A DNA stretch of 64,000 nt from CAWIUB01 sp963839175. Its GTDB lineage: Bacteria; Actinomycetota; Actinomycetes; Mycobacteriales; Jatrophihabitantaceae. The position numbers and the translations under genes are program-made. Below the pieces are notes generated by a model. That model did no database searches. It had not been told where the DNA came from and worked only from the letters and a program-made list of their open reading frames with translations. Shown in pieces: positions 52,501 through 60,324 of the stretch. Each line of letters starts with the position of its first letter. Position 1 is the stretch's first letter. The DNA is taken from contig CAWIUB010000003.1 in NCBI GenBank assembly GCA_963839175.1, positions 14,672 to 78,671 on the forward strand. Reading direction: 5' to 3'.

Positions 52501-54688
52501 GGGTCCACGCATCGGACTGGGACCGTAGTTCGGCCGCGATCTCGGCGACGCGTTCGGCGCGCGCGGTGAGGTAGGTGCCGTACTGCGGATCGGTCGTGAG
52601 CGCGGCGGGGACAGCGGGCAGCCACGGCAGCGGGCCGCCCTGGTTGTGCTGCCCGGCCGCGTCGAGGCGCCAGTCGAGGACCGCGGCCGGATCCAGGGCG
52701 GTGTTCAGTTCCCGCGCGTGAGGGCCCGCAACCCGGTCTAGCAGGGTGATCGGGTCGGTTCCGTCGACGGCCAACAGGGCGAGGTGGGAGCGCAGGGTGG
52801 GGTATGCAGGTGCGGCGGTGAGCCCTGGCCGGATCCGCTCTGCGGCCTCATCCAGCGCGGCCAGATTCTCGGCACCGACGAGTTGTTCGGCGGCAAAGCC
52901 GAGCGCGTCGTGGTAGCGCCCGGCCGCGTCATGCAGCAGCACGGAGGGGTCTTGTAGTTCGCGGGCGATGCTGGCGGCGGACTGCTGCGCCTGGTCGCGG
53001 TCGAGGATGCCGGTGAGGATGTCGGTCGCGGTAAGCGGGAACAGCGCCTCGGGCTTGACGATGTTGTGCGGGTCGCCGTCGCTGGCGGTCACCAGGTACA
53101 CGTGATTGGCCGTGCGGCCGCGGGTCATCGCGACGTAGAACAGCTGCCGCGACTCCTCCCCGGATGCGACGGTGTGGCAGGCGTCGGCGGTGATTCCTTG
53201 CGCGCCGTGCACGGTGCAGGCGTAGCCGAGTTCGGTGTGCTCACGGACGTAGTCGGATGGGAGGGTGATCTTGCGGTTGGTGTCCAGGTGCACCGCCACC
53301 ACCGCACCGCCGCGCTGGACCTTGTCCACCCGCCACCGGTCGCCGTTCTTCACCCAGTCACTGCTGCTGATCGGCAGCTCCCGGTTGTTCATCCGGGTGA
53401 TGATCGTGTCCCCGGCACTGGCCCGGTTTCGGTCTGCCAGCAGCACCTCCCGGCCGACTTTCTCGATAGGGGCGCGGTCGATGGCGTTGAGCCGGTCGGT
53501 GCGGGCGCGGGCGTTGAGGGTGGACACCAGCTCGCGGGTGGGGGCGAGCATGACCGCGTCCAACCCGTTGGCCCGGTCGGTGGACCATGCCTGATAGGCG
53601 TGGTCGGTGACGGTCGTTTCATCGCCGACATGCACCCGTGAGTTGTCCAGGTAGAACCCGATCGCGGCCGGGTCGCCAAGGCGCAGAGCCAGCGTGGCGG
53701 CGCCTTCGGCCGGGTCGGCGAAGCGCTGCAGCTCGGACAGGGTCACGACACCGACCCGCTCGGCGATATCGCGCAGCACCCCGCCGGCGGTAATCGAGGC
53801 CAGCTGCTGATCGTCCCCGACCAGACGGACACTGCCGCCGCGGGCGGTGATGTAGTCGACGGCTTGGGCCAGATCCCCGGTGCCGGCCATGCCCGCTTCG
53901 TCGATGATCACCAGCGTCTGCGACCCGATGCTGCGGACCCACTTGGGAATGAACCCCGTGGTCAGGGACCAGGTGAGCTTGGCCAGAGTGTCGCTGCGGG
54001 TCTGGATTTCCCGGCGCAGTTCGGCCGCGGCCCGGGCGGACGGGGCCAGGCCGATGATCTCGCCACCGGAGTCCGTCCACGCCCGCGACAGCACCCGCAT
54101 CGCGGTCGTCTTGCCCGATCCTGCCGGGGCGATCGCCACCTGGACCCGGGCTCCGGAGGTGGCGAGCTCGCGGACCATCTGCGCCTGCGCGGGGTTGAGT
54201 TCGAACCGGTTGGCCGCCGATTCGGCGAGCGCCAGCCCGACCTGGGTGTCGCTGATCGTGCGCCCGTCGCGGCGACCGGCGGCGGCGAGCAGGCTGTGCT
54301 CGGCGTCGATGATCCGCTGGGAGCTGTAGAGCCGGGAGCCGGCGACGAGGTAGACGCTGGAGCCGTCGCTGCGGCGCAGCACGGACGGTTCGACGATCGG
54401 GTCATCCACGCCGAGCCGAATGGAGGAACCCGGAGCCAGCGCGGCGGCAGTGATGCGGTCCACCGCAGAGTCCATGTCCTGCAGCGCGATACCCGCGGCG
54501 CGGGCCTGCCGTTCGGCCTCGGCCCGCACATGCCAGACCTGCCAGGTGGCCCGGCCCGACTGCACGACTCCGACCACCGTCGTCGCAGTCGCGGCGACGA
54601 AATCCTCGGTGACCGCCGGCGCGGGTTGCCGTTTGCCGCCCGTCACGGTGGCGACCATTCGGGTGATGGCGCGGGGATTGCCGAGCAC
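49595..54688 (-). CDS. traA: MobF relaxase polyprotein: RecD-like helicase plus TOPRIM primase part
   Basis: 1697 residues; the same frame stays open and conserved a further 270 bases upstream (GKRAVREIVGVDTDLNAFWS), joining the relaxase part through one frameshift near 54955. Near 54110 lies Walker A (IAPAGSGKTTAMRVL), near 53900 Walker B (TLVIIDEAGMAGTGDLAQ) and near 53210 a UvrD-type VHGAQGITADACHT. The C-terminal third holds a DnaG-like primase: MFPIHGTDGQIHGFIGRRNP, KYLNTGQTDLFDKGAQLSGL, the TOPRIM glutamate in VLVEGPVDALAITLG and DxD in GVLVATDADKAGWKAAQRAY, without the zinc-binding domain. Four W..WP repeat units flank the primase. Transfer helicase and primase in one chain. Confidence 0.85.
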   Translation of the reverse strand: MLGNPRAITRMVATVTGGKRQPAPAVTEDFVAATATTVVGVVQSGRATWQVWHVRAEAERQARAAGIALQDMDSAVDRITAAALAPGSSIRLGVDDPIVEPSVLRRSDGSSVYLVAGSRLYSSQRIIDAEHSLLAAAGRRDGRTISDTQVGLALAESAANRFELNPAQAQMVRELATSGARVQVAIAPAGSGKTTAMRVLSRAWTDSGGEIIGLAPSARAAAELRREIQTRSDTLAKLTWSLTTGFIPKWVRSIGSQTLVIIDEAGMAGTGDLAQAVDYITARGGSVRLVGDDQQLASITAGGVLRDIAERVGVVTLSELQRFADPAEGAATLALRLGDPAAIGFYLDNSRVHVGDETTVTDHAYQAWSTDRANGLDAVMLAPTRELVSTLNARARTDRLNAIDRAPIEKVGREVLLADRNRASAGDTIITRMNNRELPISSSDWVKNGDRWRVDKVQRGGAVVAVHLDTNRKITLPSDYVREHTELGYACTVHGAQGITADACHTVASGEESRQLFYVAMTRGRTANHVYLVTASDGDPHNIVKPEALFPLTATDILTGILDRDQAQQSAASIARELQDPSVLLHDAAGRYHDALGFAAEQLVGAENLAALDEAAERIRPGLTAAPAYPTLRSHLALLAVDGTDPITLLDRVAGPHARELNTALDPAAVLDWRLDAAGQHNQGGPLPWLPAVPAALTTDPQYGTYLTARAERVAEIAAELRSQSDAWTPTTAPSWATRLLDPAHDAVRADLAVWRAVNGIAIHDRRPTGGSQLAAAAMRYQDDLDARAKTVLGAPDQAAGAWAPLVRQLDERIVADPYWPELADRIAAIDRAGIDVRGMLTAVAAEHSLPDEQPAAAMWWRLSRHLSPAATAATTGSGASTLRPSWTPVLVDKLGTARADRVLADPAWPALVAAVNGAPRTEWTPEQLLSTAIELTLAVPTATGGIADGEFAAALVWRIAALTDPEPLDYDAAPVDPYEAELAPPDDMHMLDLTADPASPAAVYDKGIPFDPDYDAPPPDDIEAMVSAIADEVVAPAELAAVQLDGAVYRAQLLRGPLQPTEDELWAPHMEEHKWATAAVPKARLIELNDHAADFFASNYHRSWGPDYLHSRLGTDLAGDDRFTPGYAPASWTNLTRHLQRLGATDQEILAAGLGRMASTGRIIDQFRDRLMFPIHGTDGQIHGFIGRRNPTHGGDDGAVAKAGPKYLNTGQTDLFDKGAQLSGLHEGRAALAAGATPVLVEGPVDALAITLGSTGTHVGVAPLGTAFTDRQAAQLLPYIGDGKPGVLVATDADKAGWKAAQRAYWQLTARGDNPGHVLMTDGLDPAKILENGGPAAVQQLLAESQPLARTLIDERIHAISDQLHTAEGHVTATRTAAEVIGALPPDQWLDQIDYVSSLLDAAPGAVHFAVIDAGQAWTNDPRGLAHQRIGSIRDTAQPRALIPAAAVGAGSSPHPLPAPPATPPPAPTQQWAPLVASIAAELITGPDWPMLAETIQRAHDAGYDIASELPALVAQQPLPEQRAARDVQYRLINEVSESAPTTSRAADAAASAAADESVRQRLRQAAKNGASGSDTTEDTSGPEQKRPEDRWRAVVDSIDPRLTRDNGWLALAATLDRAAAEGMDIETELPRLLAEGGPLPERRAAQELQYRVIAARDIEPASYDRQLDVTPTRQTRPEPPPGPGPTQDRPTGPRR

Positions 54689-54920
54689 GCCGATGGCCTG
54701 CTCGCGCCAGGCGGCGCGCTGTTCGGCGAAGGATCGGGGTTCGTGCTTGGCCGCACGGGTCTCCAGCGTGGCGCGCTGGGCGAGCGCGATCGCCTCGACC
54801 TCGGTGGGCGGCCGGCGGTGATCGGCCTGGAATTGGGCGGCCAGTTCGGCCCGACGGGCATCGATGGCGGCCCGGCGGGAGGACCAGAACGCGTTGAGGT
54901 CGGTGTCGACGCCGACGATC

Positions 54921-55919
54921 TCACGGACCGCCCGCTTGCCGTAGTCCGGCCCCTGCCCGGTCGGCGAAGGCCACCCCGACCCGGCTGATCATTTCTCCTT
55001 CCAGGCGGGTGTTGTACCGCTCGGAGGCGCTGACCTTGGCCTTGTAGAGCACCCGCCCGTCCAGGGCCAGCCAGCGTCCGTCGCGGGTCTGCACCTTGTT
55101 GGAGACGGCGACATGGGTGTGTAGGTCCGGGTCACCGGAGCGAGCGTCACGGTGGGTGAACGCGGCCGCGATCAGCCCGTTGGTCTCGACCTGGCGGACC
55201 CCGGCGCGGCCGGTGCGGGTGTAGGAGGCTTCGGTTTCCAGCCACTTCAGGGTGTCCGCGACGGCGGCATGGTGGGCCGCTTCGATCTGCTCGGCGATTT
55301 CCCGTGGCGCGATCGCCCACAGGGCAGAGATGGACTTGACGGGGGAGAAGGTCAGGTCATAGCCGGCGACGGCGGTGGTCGCCTGCCGGGAGGCTCGGGC
55401 GATGAACCCGGAAAGTTCGCGGGCATCGGCCGGTGGCCGGCCGAATGCCTCGGCGAACATCTGGGTGCCAATGATCGTCCGAATGTGGGCCCGTTCGTCG
55501 GCCGGAATCGGGGTGTTCCACTTCTTGCCCTGCTCGATGTTGTGGGCGGTGAACGCCCGGGCGACCTCGATCTGGAAGGCGTTGGAGCCTTCATAGACCG
55601 GGAACGCGCGGCCCAACGCTCCGGCCTTGATCGCCGCGGCTTTCGTGCCTCCTGCTTCGATGGCCGCGTTCTCCATCGCTATCGCGTTGGGGTGCCGGCC
55701 GTCGCCGAAGAGGGCCTTCATCTGCTCGACGGTGACCCGTTCCCCGGTTTGCATGTCCAGTCCGGCGAGCCCGGAGCCCAGCCATTCGCCGGGTGATTCG
55801 CCCTTCTGCTCGTAGTAGTCGCCCAGGCTCGCGTGCCCTTTTTCGGTGGAGTCGTGCGCGGCGACCTGGCGGGTCAGATACGTGTATCCATCGCCCGCGG
55901 TCAGCTTGTGCAGACCCAT
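54921..55919 (-). CDS. traA: MobF relaxase, N-terminal TrwC nicking domain (frameshifted from its helicase part)
   Basis: Starts at the ATG at 55919 (GGGAGAGTG upstream). Catalytic tyrosines are in two pairs, GDGYTYLTRQVAA (Y12, Y14) and LGDYYEQKGESPG (Y35, Y36), and the metal-binding histidines in GDPDLHTHVAVSNKVQ, following VAGYDLTFSPVKSISALWAI. These are the hallmarks of TrwC/TraI-type relaxases that nick oriT and pilot the transferred strand. After EGEMISRVGVAFADR a one-base loss near 54955 sends this frame to a stop; the true sequence continues in the helicase-primase frame. Restored length is about 2,100 residues. Confidence 0.88.
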   Translation of the reverse strand: MGLHKLTAGDGYTYLTRQVAAHDSTEKGHASLGDYYEQKGESPGEWLGSGLAGLDMQTGERVTVEQMKALFGDGRHPNAIAMENAAIEAGGTKAAAIKAGALGRAFPVYEGSNAFQIEVARAFTAHNIEQGKKWNTPIPADERAHIRTIIGTQMFAEAFGRPPADARELSGFIARASRQATTAVAGYDLTFSPVKSISALWAIAPREIAEQIEAAHHAAVADTLKWLETEASYTRTGRAGVRQVETNGLIAAAFTHRDARSGDPDLHTHVAVSNKVQTRDGRWLALDGRVLYKAKVSASERYNTRLEGEMISRVGVAFADRAGAGLRQAGGP

Positions 55920-56160
55920 CACTCTCCCTATAGGCGCAAAACCGCAGGCCCCAGGGACAGCTTCAGCAAGATCAACTGCCGCTAGTGCACTAGGTGTGTG
56001 GCAGTCCGAGGGGTGGGGCAGATCGGGGGTAGGTGGTCGGTCGGGCTGGGTCGGGCGGCTTGCTCGGAAATTGGCAGGCTGGGAGGTGTCCTTGGGGCGG
56101 TCGGAGTTGCGCCTATAGGGGGTGACAGATGATCGGCTGGGCTTCAAGGAGGAGTTGGCG
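55920..56160. promoter_or_regulatory. Divergent relaxase/accessory promoter region and oriT candidate
   Basis: CCCTATAGGCGCAA (55926-55939) and its exact complement TTGCGCCTATAGGG (56107-56120) face each other at the two gene starts; each includes the palindrome CCTATAGG. Between them lies the perfect palindrome CTAGTGCACTAG (55982-55993) nested in ACTGCC/GGCAGT arms (55975-55980, 56000-56005). The 14-base repeats fit operators for a shared repressor. The nested dyad next to a relaxase gene is the best oriT nic-region candidate in the window; no known nic consensus is matched. Confidence 0.5.
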
Positions 56161-56604
56161 ATGGGTCGGATGGCGAAGAGCGCGCAGGGTGATCGAGCGG
56201 GTGAGCGGGAGGCGCGGATCGCGAAGGCGAAGCAGCGGCGGCTGGAGCTGGACAAGGACAAGGAGGCTCGTGACGCGCGGATCGATCAGGCGGTGGCCGA
56301 CGTCTACCTGGCGCAGGACGAGCGCGATGAGGCGGCCAAGGTGATCGAGGCGGCCGACGCGAAGATGGGGGAGGCGATCGTGCGGATCTTGGCCGAGGGT
56401 GTGCCGATGGCGCAGGTCGCGGAGTTGACCGAGCTGAGCGTCAACCAGGTGCAGAAGCTCAAGGCGGCGACGGTCGAGGCGACCGAGACTGCGGGAGGGC
56501 CGGGCAGGGCCGGCCAGTCGATGAGCACGGCGGCGCCGAAGGCCGCGCAGGCCGGGCCGGTGCCGGCGGCTGAGCCGAGCCGGCCGGAGACGCTGGCGTC
56601 CTGA
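56161..56604 (+). CDS. Mobilisation accessory/DNA-binding protein with coiled coil
   Basis: 147 residues from the ATG at 56161, preferred because AAGGAGG lies eight bases upstream; an in-frame GTG at 56122 is an alternative. Residues about 10-65 form a highly charged helix (REARIAKAKQRRLELDKDKE, DVYLAQDERDEAAKVIEAAD). Residues about 75-105 look like a helix-turn-helix (RILAEGVPMAQVAELTELSV, NQVQKLKAA). The tail is Ala/Pro-rich and disordered. Divergent from the relaxase across the repeat-rich region, it is probably the oriT-binding relaxosome accessory protein or the repressor of the divergent promoters. Followed by a hairpin terminator. Confidence 0.7.
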   Translation: MGRMAKSAQGDRAGEREARIAKAKQRRLELDKDKEARDARIDQAVADVYLAQDERDEAAKVIEAADAKMGEAIVRILAEGVPMAQVAELTELSVNQVQKLKAATVEATETAGGPGRAGQSMSTAAPKAAQAGPVPAAEPSRPETLAS

Positions 56605-56632
56605 CCGCAGGTGGTGCTGGTAGGGGCTGACC

Positions 56633-56668
56633 GTGTCGGAGGCCGGGAGCATGCTCGGCCTCCGACAC
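56633..56668 (+). terminator. Perfect 13-bp hairpin terminator
   Basis: GTGTCGGAGGCCG pairs exactly with CGGCCTCCGACAC over a ten-base loop, 29 bases after the accessory gene stop. No T-run follows. Confidence 0.75.
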
Positions 56669-56672
56669 TGCT

Positions 56673-56920
56673 GTGAGCGGCGAGGGGGACCGATGGTGGC
56701 GGTGGCCCGGCGATGTGGCCTACGACGCGCTGTGCTGGGCGCCGCAGGACGCGGAGACGGTGCAGCGGTATCGGTCGAAGGTCGTGACGGTGCCCGGGTC
56801 CTCCCGTAGCTGGTGGAGCGGGGCCGTCAGCGGCCGGGCCCACTAGTATTTGGCCGGCGGCGGTGCAGGGCCGCGCCATGGTCGTCATCGCGCACCGATT
56901 CGTTCTCTATCCGGTCCCCA
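56673..56920 (+). pseudogene. Small plasmid-type HNH-like protein, truncated and frameshifted
   Basis: A GTG at 56673 gives 57 residues (DRWWRWPGDVAYDALCWAPQ, VVTVPGSSRSWWSGAVSGRA). An adjacent frame continues after about 56840 as IWPAAVQGRAMVVIAHRFVL, the sequence that normally follows (SGRGHGRFW...VIAHRF) in short HNH-type proteins encoded beside relaxases in actinobacterial plasmids. The HNH core itself is missing: the recombinase operon begins within 40 bases, so the gene was probably cut by that element. Confidence 0.45.
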
Positions 56921-56956
56921 GTTGTTGATGGAGGACGGTCATTAGCGTTCCTGGCT

Positions 56957-58426
56957 GTGCGAGTGACCTACGAGCGTGGCCGATGGCTGGCGTTTCGCTA
57001 TGACCTTGACCGGTCGCCGGCGTGCGTCGCCGCGGCCGGCCGATTGTCGGCGGATATCGAGCGGCTGGTCGAGGCGGCGAGCCGTCGCCGGCATGGTCAG
57101 CCGTTTCTGATCAGCCCGGACGGGCGGGGGGATGCACGGGTCAACGCGTTCTTCGCCTCGCCGTGGTTGCTGTCCCGCGCGCCGTTGACTTGGCACAAGT
57201 ACGCGCAGTCGGTGGCCCTGTGGCTGAACTTCCTCCACGCGTCAGGCCGGTCGTGGGACACGGCGACCGCGGAGGATGCCGAATCGTTCAAGCTGTGGCG
57301 GTTGAACGACGAGACGAATCCACGACCCGTAGCGGGCAGCACGTTCGCAGCAAATGTGGCGGCGTTGCGCGCGTTCTACCGGTGGCAGACGCGGCGCTAC
57401 GGGGTGGCGGATCCGGTGGCAGCAATGGACGGGTTCGATCTGCGGCCACGCGGCGTGCGTGCTCAGCGGGTGAAGTGGCTCGACCCGGGCGGCTACCGCC
57501 GGTGGCGAGACGTCGGGATCCGAGGCCAGCGGTTGGACGGGCGGCCGGATCCAGGTTGGAGCGGGCGCAACGAGCAGCGCGACGCTGCGTTCGTCGACGG
57601 CCTGTACGGCAGCGGGCTACGGGTGAGCGAGTGGGCGAGCGTGCTGATCACTGAACTGCCCGACGACGACCCAGCGCACGGGTACGCGACGTGCCTTTTC
57701 GCCGATGCCTGCGCGAAGGACGGTTACGGCCACCGGTTCTGGCTGCCCCGCACCGCGCTGCTCGCCGTTCTCGACTACGTCGAAGGCGCACGCGCACGCG
57801 CTGTCCGGCAGGCCCAGGCCGCCGGACGCTACGACCAAGTCGCGACGATGCGGCTGGTGGTTGGCGTACGCGGTGAGTCCCTGCGGATCGGTAACGAGGA
57901 CGGCGATGTGGTCGAACGTTCGGTTGGCATGCTCGACGTCCGAGCCCGCGGACGACTGTATCGACGCACTGAGCGCGGGCTCGAACCGCTGGCGCTGTGG
58001 CTCAATGAGAACGGGCTGCCCCGCACCCCGCATGCCTGGCAGCACACGTTCACGCAGGCCAACGCGCGCATCGCCAGGCTGGGGTTGCCCGGCTTCTCCG
58101 CGACGCCGCACATGCTGCGGCACAGCTGCGCGCTGCGCTGGTACGCCGTCGGCCGGCTGGCCTACGCACGCAGGCTCGGACACTTGAGCGAGGTGGAGAC
58201 GAAGGACTTCCGGGTCCAGTTCGGCGACACCTGGGATCTGGTGGCTACGATCCTCGGGCATCGGAACCCGGAGACGACCAAGCGGCACTACCTCGAACCG
58301 TTCCGCACGCTCGATGTCGACCTGCTCCTGCAGCACGCGCAGCAGGGCGTCGTCGAGCGATTTCTGGCCAGCTACCTGGCCGATCACCCGCTGGTGCGCA
58401 CCGACCCACTGAGCGGGTCACGGTGA
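56957..58426 (+). CDS. Tyrosine recombinase, first gene of the trio (TnpA-like)
   Basis: 489 residues from the GTG at 56957. N-terminal core-binding domain: TWHKYAQSVALWLNFLHASG and TFAANVAALRAFYRWQTRRY. Catalytic domain: R in GLYGSGLRVSEWASVLITEL, a mid K/beta segment VVGVRGESLRIGNEDGDVVE, HxxR in ATPHMLRHSCALRWYAVGRL, and H plus Tyr in ILGHRNPETTKRHYLEPF. All essential residues are visible, so it should be active. It ends in a GTGA overlap with the second gene. Confidence 0.88.
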   Translation: MRVTYERGRWLAFRYDLDRSPACVAAAGRLSADIERLVEAASRRRHGQPFLISPDGRGDARVNAFFASPWLLSRAPLTWHKYAQSVALWLNFLHASGRSWDTATAEDAESFKLWRLNDETNPRPVAGSTFAANVAALRAFYRWQTRRYGVADPVAAMDGFDLRPRGVRAQRVKWLDPGGYRRWRDVGIRGQRLDGRPDPGWSGRNEQRDAAFVDGLYGSGLRVSEWASVLITELPDDDPAHGYATCLFADACAKDGYGHRFWLPRTALLAVLDYVEGARARAVRQAQAAGRYDQVATMRLVVGVRGESLRIGNEDGDVVERSVGMLDVRARGRLYRRTERGLEPLALWLNENGLPRTPHAWQHTFTQANARIARLGLPGFSATPHMLRHSCALRWYAVGRLAYARRLGHLSEVETKDFRVQFGDTWDLVATILGHRNPETTKRHYLEPFRTLDVDLLLQHAQQGVVERFLASYLADHPLVRTDPLSGSR

Positions 58427-60324
58427 GCGCGGGCTCCGGTGGACGGCCTGCGGCACTGCCCGCACCCGGGTCACACCGCGAGACTGAGTCGGACCGCCTG
58501 GACGGTTTCCGTGTGCGGTTCGTGGCGGAGACCCCGATCGGCCAGATGCAGGAATTCGAGTTCGCGGACTGGCCGGTCAGCGAGGCTCTTCGGGCTGCCT
58601 TCGCGGCCGCTTTCGCCTAGCGGGCGCGCCCCGGTGGGCCGGTGCGCCGGGTCGGGACGGCGATGAACACCTGGCGCACGCTGCGCAGTTTCGCCTGCTA
58701 TCTGGCCACGCTGAACCAGCCTCCGAGAACCGCGGGCCAGTTGACGCCGACCCACCTGGCCGGCTGGTACCAACCCCGGCGACAACTCGCCGACGCCGCC
58801 GCGCAGCTCGGGCAGCTGAAGCGGACGCTGCGCCACGTGGACGTCCTCGGCGCGCAGTTCCTCGCGGCGCTGAATGCCCCCAACCCGCCGACGCCGATGG
58901 CCCGAACACATGCCAGCTACAGCCGCGCCGAGACGCAGCGGATCCTCAACGCGGCCCGCCGTGACGTCCGCGCGGCTACGACCCGGATCCGCGGCAACCG
59001 GGAGCGGCTGCGCCGCTGGCGCAACGGTGAGCTGCACGATGACATCGAACTGGCCCGGACCGGTGAGCTGCTGGACTATGTGGACCAGCACCTCGACGTC
59101 CCCCGATACACCCGCAGCACGGCGCCGCTGCGCTGGGTGGCACAACGGGGCACCGTCGAAGATCACCTCACCGCGCTACACCTGTCCGGGGTGGAGGCAG
59201 CCGCGTTCGCGGTGCTGCTTGCCGGGCTCACCGGCCACAACAAAGACAGCCTCGTGGCGGCGTCGGCGACGCACCACCGCCCCGACGGATACACCGGCGG
59301 CACGGGCACGGCGATCATCGCGCTGGACAAGCCACGCCGCGGCACACGCCGACACATGGACGTCCCGCTGACCAGCACGCAGCCACCGACCGAGCACGAT
59401 CAGCCACTCGCCACCCAGGATCACATCGACGCCGAGCACGGCGGGCTGGATCTGCATTCACCGTTCGGCGTCTACACACTGCTGGTCGAGCTTGCCGCAC
59501 CCGGACGGCGACACCTCGACACGGACCGGCTGTTCGCTTGGTACTGCCCGACAGGGGGAGGGCCCGCTCGGCCCGGCCGCGGTCTGCGCACCCACGTCGA
59601 CTCGTGTCTGATCCGCAAGTGGGCACGACGTCACGATCTGCCAGTCGACCCGGGCGAGGGCCGGTCGAGCGGCGCCGCGCAGCTGTCGGTGAGCCTGCGC
59701 CGGCTCCGGCTGACCTACCTCGAGCTGGCGCAGCGTCCCGTCGCGCATGCTGACTCGACCCTGGCCAACGAGTACCTGGCACGCAACCGTGGCAACCTTG
59801 CCGAATACCAGCAGGTCGTCGCCGCCGCACTTCGCGAACAGGTCAGCAACGCCAGAGCGCGAGCCCGGATGCAGCCGATCACCGAACAGGAGGTCGCCGA
59901 ATCGCATGCGCACCCGGAACGTGTCGCCGCTCGGCACCGCATCGACACCGCCACCCTGCGGGGGATGCTGGCCGGCGAGTTGGACACGGTGCTCGGCGCG
60001 TGCATCGACCACACCCACAGCCCGCACGCGACACCCGGGCAGCCCTGCCGGGCATCGTTCATGCTGTGCCTGAGCTGTCCGTGCGCGCGAGCGCTGCCGA
60101 GCCACCTCCCGGTGCAGGTCCGCGTACACGACGAACTCGAGCGCCGACGCGCGGCGGTTACGCCGTTGCGGTGGGCGCAGCGCTTCGCGGTCCCGTACAC
60201 GCAGCTGAGCGACCTGCTGGACCGCGCCGGCACGACCGCGGTCAGCGCCGCGCGCAACGCGATCACAGCGGCCGAGCGCGAACTCGTCGATCGGTTCCTC
60301 GCCCGCGAACTGGACCATCAGTGA
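58423..60324 (+). pseudogene. Second recombinase-like gene of the trio, interrupted by in-frame TAG
   Basis: The GTG at 58423 overlaps the previous stop. It reads FRVRFVAETPIGQMQEFEFA, DWPVSEALRAAFAAAFA, then TAG at 58618, after which the same frame continues without a break as TWRTLRSFACYLATLNQPPR and 540 more residues to 60324. No separate ribosome-binding site follows the TAG. The body resembles TnpB-like partners: LAGLTGHNKDSLVAASATHH where the catalytic Arg should be, VSLRRLRLTYLEL, and a late CRASFMLCLSCPCARALPSH cysteine cluster. The active site is degenerate, so it may be structural. The part from 58642 could be expressed alone. Confidence 0.78.

Noticed and set aside
50912..52528. 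538-residue plus-strand open frame
   Set aside because: Antisense to the helicase-primase, glycine/arginine-rich and without motifs.
53864..54988. 374-residue plus-strand open frame across the helicase region
   Set aside because: Antisense to conserved ATPase motifs; no conserved features of its own.
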